Shown one piece after another: positions 61,001-64,000 of a stretch of 64,000 nucleotides of DNA. The DNA lies in the NCBI GenBank assembly GCA_023390815.1, contig JAEWCC010000003.1, positions 62,001-126,000 of the forward strand, in the 5' to 3' direction. The translations under genes and the position numbers were made by a program. Below the pieces are notes generated by a model, which was not told the DNA's origin, searched no databases, and worked only from the letters and a program-made list of their open reading frames with translations. This DNA is from Bacillota bacterium. GTDB lineage: Bacteria > Bacillota > Clostridia > Christensenellales > SZUA-584. Within the stretch, counting starts at the first letter, position 1. The number at the start of each line of letters is the position of its first letter.

Positions 61001-63973
61001 TCCAAATTCCGCATTGTTCTCGTTACTCTCTACATTTAGATTATAGTTCGTGACGCCATACTGAAAACCATCATATTCTTCATCAAACCACATATTAACA
61101 CCCAGGATATTGGCGTTATCATCGCTTGGCTCAGCCCCTCTGGTGATGTTTAATGTGTATTCTTTCTGTGTAACGCCGTTCTCTGCCGTTACCAGAATTC
61201 TGTATGTGTTCAGGCCAATCTCAAGGCTGAGATTTGTACTTAAGTTTTCAATATCACTCGCCAATAAAGTCTGCTCTTTATATAGCTTTATCAATTGTCC
61301 CGCCTGGTGTGGACAATCAGCGTATAGATCCAATTCGTCATCATAGTAAGGCGATGACGCTGAATAGGTCACTTCAGTATCCTGAATATCGATACTTTGA
61401 TGATACCCTGTATCATTATTGGTATCAGATAACAATATACCATCCAATTCTGCAGAACTGCCTACGCTGCTCAGGTTGATGGTGTACGTTTTTGTCGTCG
61501 TCGTGTTGGTCGCGGTCACTCTGACGGTAATGACAGCCGATGAACTCGTTGAACAATCAGCAGGTGCATTGGTTGAGATCAGGCTTCCATCCTTATATAT
61601 TTTATAGGTTGCACCCGAATTGGAAACAACAGGCCGTATGGTTACTGCATACGGATATGTGAAATCGTAGCTTGTATCACTTGCGCTGAAGCCTTCCATT
61701 TGGTCATAGCCCACATAAAGGTTGCACAGATCGGCATTGGATGCTGCCGATGCAGCCCGCGTGACGTTGACCGTATAAGTCTTTGAATACCCCACTAACG
61801 GATGAGATACCGTGAAGGTAACAGTGTTGAGCCCTGCGGTAAGACTGACAGTATACCCGCTTCCTTCAACATACGGTATCGTTGTTGACCCCTTTTTCAC
61901 GACCATTGTGGCATCATCATCGAAAGGATAAGCAGAGAATTTGACGGAGGAAGCGGAATTCGGCAAAGAGATGTTATAACTCATCGTGTCCTTTTTAAAA
62001 CCATTGATGCGTTCTTTACTGTAATCTTCGGAATAGGATGAAGACAACACACTTGACATCCCCAGCTCATCCAAATCAACCAGGGAATCCAGATTATCTC
62101 TGTGCACATAAAACGTATAAGTCTTGTGAACGCCTGTGCTTGAAGTTAAAACGGCCTCCACTTTATTTGTACCCACATTAAAATCAATAGAAGCCGTTTC
62201 GTTCGTTGCAACAAGCTTTCCATTGCGATATATCTCGTAGGTCGTCCCTGCATCCATAGGATATACTTTCAAATCGCCGTTTTGCATTTTGTAAGGCACA
62301 TAAGAATCGTATTGATAACGAGCGCTGAAAATATCAGGTATAACATCATCGATATCGCTTGTGAATTCTATCCAATACGGTTCGGCCTGATTGGCAGCGC
62401 TTGCCCGCTGAATATTGACCGTGTAAGTGCGTGTCTCTCCGCCTTCCGCAGTGACTATTACCGTATACGTCTGCGTTCCAGGGGCTGGTATTGTGACGGT
62501 ATATGGCGCATTATTGCCGACGATTTGCGAGCCGCTTAAAATCTGATAGGTGCTTTCCGCACTGCTGCAATATGGCTGCAGTTCGCATTGGCTGAAGTAA
62601 TTCGGCATGGTCAGATTGATGACCGGATCAAGGATGTCATCAAACGAAACGTCTCCAATCGATGTCCCCCAAACACCTTCGAGAACGCCAATTCCAAAAT
62701 CAATATTACAGCTTCTTAAATACGTTGCACAATCTGAAGGTTGCACAATGATTTTGCACGAGCCGGATACTCCGTCCGCCGTTGCTGTTATTATTGCAAA
62801 TCCGCCCTGGACAGCGGTTACTGTGCCGGTTTGGTCCACTGTGGCAACGGTTTCATTGCTGCTTGTCCAGACTACATCGGGGTAGGTCGCATCTTCTGGC
62901 AAAACAGTCGCAGTTAATTGGAGGGTATCGCCTTCTGTGATGGTTTCTCTGTTACTGCTTAGCGTCACGCTGCTTACAGCGATCTTCTCCCCCGCATCGC
63001 TGTTGGCCGTGTTCCTTGATTCGCCCGCGCCTTCATATTGCGCAAAAAGCGTAACATCTTTAGTAAAAGTATACTCGCCCCCCGCTGGGTAATCATCACC
63101 GGTGCCGTCCGATTCTGTATTCCAACCCACAAACCCCGTTAATCCCGCTCCGCCGGCAATCGTCGTTGTTGTGCCGGAAATTTGCATCACTGTAGCCGGA
63201 GCAGTTCCGATTCCGCCGTTTGCATCATAGGCAAGATCAAAAAGGTTGTTGTCATTCAGATAAATATAGATCGGGGCGCTCCAGGTGTCTGGCACAGTAA
63301 GTCCGTACGCCTTGCCATCCGTCAGGACGTCAACCGTTTTGAGCGTATGGGTGGCTGACGACGACGATATGCAAGTTCCATTCTTCAAAAACAGTGCGGA
63401 GTCGCCGGAAAAGGAAAGGGCCATGGAACCGTCCACTCCATCACCGATATCATACGCGGCACCATCCCCGCTTTGTGCGTATACGGTTCCGCCTTGAATG
63501 GATAGGCTGCCCCCGCGGCTTTCTTGTCCGGCTCCGATACCTGCGCCACCCGGTACTTCACTATCCGCGCCCGACGCTCCGCCATAAGCGGTGATCGTTC
63601 CGCCCGATATTGTAACTGCTCCGCAAGCTTCTCCGCGCCCTGCGCCAATACCGGCGCCGCCGGTACCGCCTCGGACGGTAAGAGACCCTTCTCCGAGTAT
63701 CTCGAGCGCTGTGCCTGTCTCCACCTTGATTCCCGGTGCATAATACCCGCTTGTCAGGCTGGAATTCCCGGCTAAAATCAATTGATTGTCGCTGCCTGAA
63801 AAACTCAATGCACAGGCATTATCGTTCTCATTTACAATTTTAATGCCGCTGATCGTCAGCTTAACCCCTGTTCCGCAGATGATCTGCATATCTGTATAGG
63901 TCAAGCTACTCGTATTGGTTAATGTTACATCAAGACCGGAGTCGATTGTAATGGCCGCGCCATTTCCGTACAT
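58013..63973 (-). CDS. Giant repeat surface protein (Big2, cadherin-like, fibronectin III), N-terminally partial
   Basis: 1986 residues are visible and the N-terminus with any signal peptide lies beyond the right edge. Order (visible numbering): Gly-rich beta-helix-like part 1-200; InlB-B-type repeat 245-314; Big2 330-412; six cadherin-like beta-sandwich units about 412-1053; group-3 Ig-like 1055-1132; four Big2 copies 1133-1460; a second InlB-B-type repeat 1461-1532; five fibronectin III-like units 1533-1986. It ends directly after the last unit, with no LPXTG, transmembrane or SLH anchor. Probably an extracellular adhesin or scaffold; anchoring must be N-terminal or non-covalent. Confidence 0.9.
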   Translation of the reverse strand: MYGNGAAITIDSGLDVTLTNTSSLTYTDMQIICGTGVKLTISGIKIVNENDNACALSFSGSDNQLILAGNSSLTSGYYAPGIKVETGTALEILGEGSLTVRGGTGGAGIGAGRGEACGAVTISGGTITAYGGASGADSEVPGGAGIGAGQESRGGSLSIQGGTVYAQSGDGAAYDIGDGVDGSMALSFSGDSALFLKNGTCISSSSATHTLKTVDVLTDGKAYGLTVPDTWSAPIYIYLNDNNLFDLAYDANGGIGTAPATVMQISGTTTTIAGGAGLTGFVGWNTESDGTGDDYPAGGEYTFTKDVTLFAQYEGAGESRNTANSDAGEKIAVSSVTLSSNRETITEGDTLQLTATVLPEDATYPDVVWTSSNETVATVDQTGTVTAVQGGFAIITATADGVSGSCKIIVQPSDCATYLRSCNIDFGIGVLEGVWGTSIGDVSFDDILDPVINLTMPNYFSQCELQPYCSSAESTYQILSGSQIVGNNAPYTVTIPAPGTQTYTVIVTAEGGETRTYTVNIQRASAANQAEPYWIEFTSDIDDVIPDIFSARYQYDSYVPYKMQNGDLKVYPMDAGTTYEIYRNGKLVATNETASIDFNVGTNKVEAVLTSSTGVHKTYTFYVHRDNLDSLVDLDELGMSSVLSSSYSEDYSKERINGFKKDTMSYNISLPNSASSVKFSAYPFDDDATMVVKKGSTTIPYVEGSGYTVSLTAGLNTVTFTVSHPLVGYSKTYTVNVTRAASAASNADLCNLYVGYDQMEGFSASDTSYDFTYPYAVTIRPVVSNSGATYKIYKDGSLISTNAPADCSTSSSAVITVRVTATNTTTTKTYTINLSSVGSSAELDGILLSDTNNDTGYHQSIDIQDTEVTYSASSPYYDDELDLYADCPHQAGQLIKLYKEQTLLASDIENLSTNLSLEIGLNTYRILVTAENGVTQKEYTLNITRGAEPSDDNANILGVNMWFDEEYDGFQYGVTNYNLNVESNENNAEFGVYLEDFRAKCSVYLNGRLIITRNHFSLNCLYLNEGPNTLSAVVTAANGVTTKTYTFLIERAASALKGIEIITEPENLEARKGQAPNLTGLSVMANHTSGYFEMLDQDDVTVTGYNSSQLGSQTLTVNYGGYSDTFSINVIQPVASVEINKSTVSLVHGDTTTLTATVLPNDAKYPAVTWQSNNTAVATVDQTGKVTAVSVGSATITATADGVSDTCEVEVLKKAVSGVTISSDAETLVVGNSKSLSATVLPADATYPTVTWSSDDEAVATVDQTGKVMAVGIGNATITATADGVSDACEVQVIKKAVTGVTISSETETIVIGNSKTLSATVLPADATYPTVTWSSDDEDIVTVDQTGKVTAVGVGSATITATADGISDTCEITVQKIAVSGVTISSETEAIVVGNTKTLTTTVLPADATYQEVAWSSDDEDVATVDGTGKVTAVAPGKATITATADGVSDTCEITVVPAEYRITAAANNAAYGTVTGGGVYSNGASVTLYATPKAGYRFVRWTDGSTQLSTNAKYTLTANADRSITAEFAAIGVPTLTAASSGYNSIKLTWTAVTGAAGYEVWRSSTANGTYIKLGTATGTTYANTGLTLNTPYYYKVNAYCTATTATTYGNRSAYAVATPVPAAPTISASATSYNSVKVSWSAVPGASGYELSRATSQNGSYSVVKSVTATSYTNTSLNTGTTYYYKVRAYAGNKVYGTYSAVISIKPMLSAVTGVSASAYNPTSVKITWGSVSGKSGYEVWRSTSPSGGFVKIKSVSSTSYKDTTLTPFVTYYYQIRVYRTVSSKPVYSASASATVSARPVLGNVTGVKAVVGSPSSVKLSWSSVSGCSGYEIRRSTAVKGTYTAIKTVTGKSYTDSNLTPNTTYYYQVVAYRTVGGKVYSTPCAPVSARPVFAPVTNLKAVRSSTGKIKLTWSAVSGRKGYIISRSTNPTSGFVTIKSLTSTSFTDSGLTPGVTYYYKVQAYLKVGSSNYSSAPSAVVSVIP
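58016..59377 (-). repeat. Five tandem fibronectin III-like coding repeats
   Basis: Each unit of about 90 residues carries the phrases 'SGYEVWRS', 'SYTDSNLTPNTTYYYQV' or close variants. The fifth ends the protein. Similarity between units suggests recent internal duplication. Confidence 0.8.
59594..60577 (-). repeat. Four tandem Big2-type coding repeats
   Basis: Units of about 82 residues with recurring 'SATVLPADATYPTVTWSSDDE', 'VDQTGKVTAVGVG' and 'ITATADGVSD'. The middle copies are nearly identical at the DNA level, so recombination or assembly collapse is possible. Confidence 0.85.
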
Positions 63974-64000
63974 TCCAATATCATATGTACCGCTTGTACT

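Overview
The window reads as chromosomal DNA of an anaerobic, Gram-positive-type bacterium, most likely of the class Clostridia (inference). The signs are strong AGGAGG-type ribosome binding sites, lipoproteins with proline- or serine-rich linkers, a Dlt-like cell-envelope acylation operon, bacterial Ig-like surface proteins, and a very large sugar-catabolic region with iron-sulfur Old Yellow Enzyme homologues. The base composition is fairly GC-rich by eye, except for a visibly AT-richer island at about 21.6-23.8 kb. I found no rRNA, tRNA, CRISPR array, phage or intact insertion sequence.

Layout. (1) 0-2.6 kb: an ABC transporter ATPase and its membrane partner, then an oppositely oriented phosphodiester-glycosidase lipoprotein. 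(2) 3.0-11.1 kb: a plus-strand envelope operon of membrane-anchored Ig/transglutaminase protein, DltA-like adenylation enzyme, acyl carrier protein, MBOAT acyltransferase, SGNH-type DltD-like protein and small lipoprotein, followed by an Asp/Glu racemase. (3) 11.2-20.3 kb: a minus-strand eight-gene sugar operon (SAF-type dehydrogenase, fucose/arabinose isomerase-like protein, FGGY kinase, RpiR regulator, alcohol dehydrogenase, SIS isomerase, TIM-barrel isomerase, class II aldolase) with a well-formed sigma-A promoter at 20232-20260. (4) 20.5-23.7 kb: an unrecognised 355-residue protein, then an AT-richer cassette of sigma-like protein, small secreted protein and membrane-anchored anti-sigma-like protein.

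(5) 23.8-36.1 kb: a minus-strand run of twelve genes (two Gfo/Idh/MocA dehydrogenases, alcohol dehydrogenase, FGGY kinase, DeoR regulator, isomerase, TIM-barrel epimerase, shikimate-dehydrogenase-like protein, cupin phosphoglucose isomerase, hydroxyacid dehydrogenase, KDPG aldolase, phosphotriesterase-like hydrolase). (6) 36.2-42.6 kb: a six-gene minus-strand operon with Old Yellow Enzyme, TIM-barrel isomerase, alcohol dehydrogenase, PfkB kinase, class II aldolase and rhamnulokinase. (7) 42.8-51.7 kb: a LacI regulator fused to an extracellular-type solute-binding domain, divergent from deoC, an FGGY kinase, a VOC protein and a three-gene sugar ABC transporter. (8) 52.1-57.7 kb: an AraC regulator divergent from SDR, fumarate-reductase-like flavoprotein, a second Old Yellow Enzyme and isochorismatase-like hydrolase. 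(9) 58.0-64.0 kb: a giant surface protein (1986 residues visible, N-terminus outside the window) made of Big2, cadherin-like and fibronectin type III repeats.

Taken together, 11-57 kb is a dense carbohydrate and redox catabolic island. The RbsABC-type transporter brings in a sugar-like ligand. Isomerases, epimerases and dehydrogenases interconvert sugars or polyols, FGGY and PfkB kinases phosphorylate them, and class II, deoC and KDPG aldolases cleave them. Exact substrates cannot be read from sequence. The most unusual items are the LacI/solute-binding-protein fusion, the transglutaminase-plus-Dlt-like operon whose SGNH protein has Cys at the nucleophile position, and a cis-element shared by two distant catabolic promoters.
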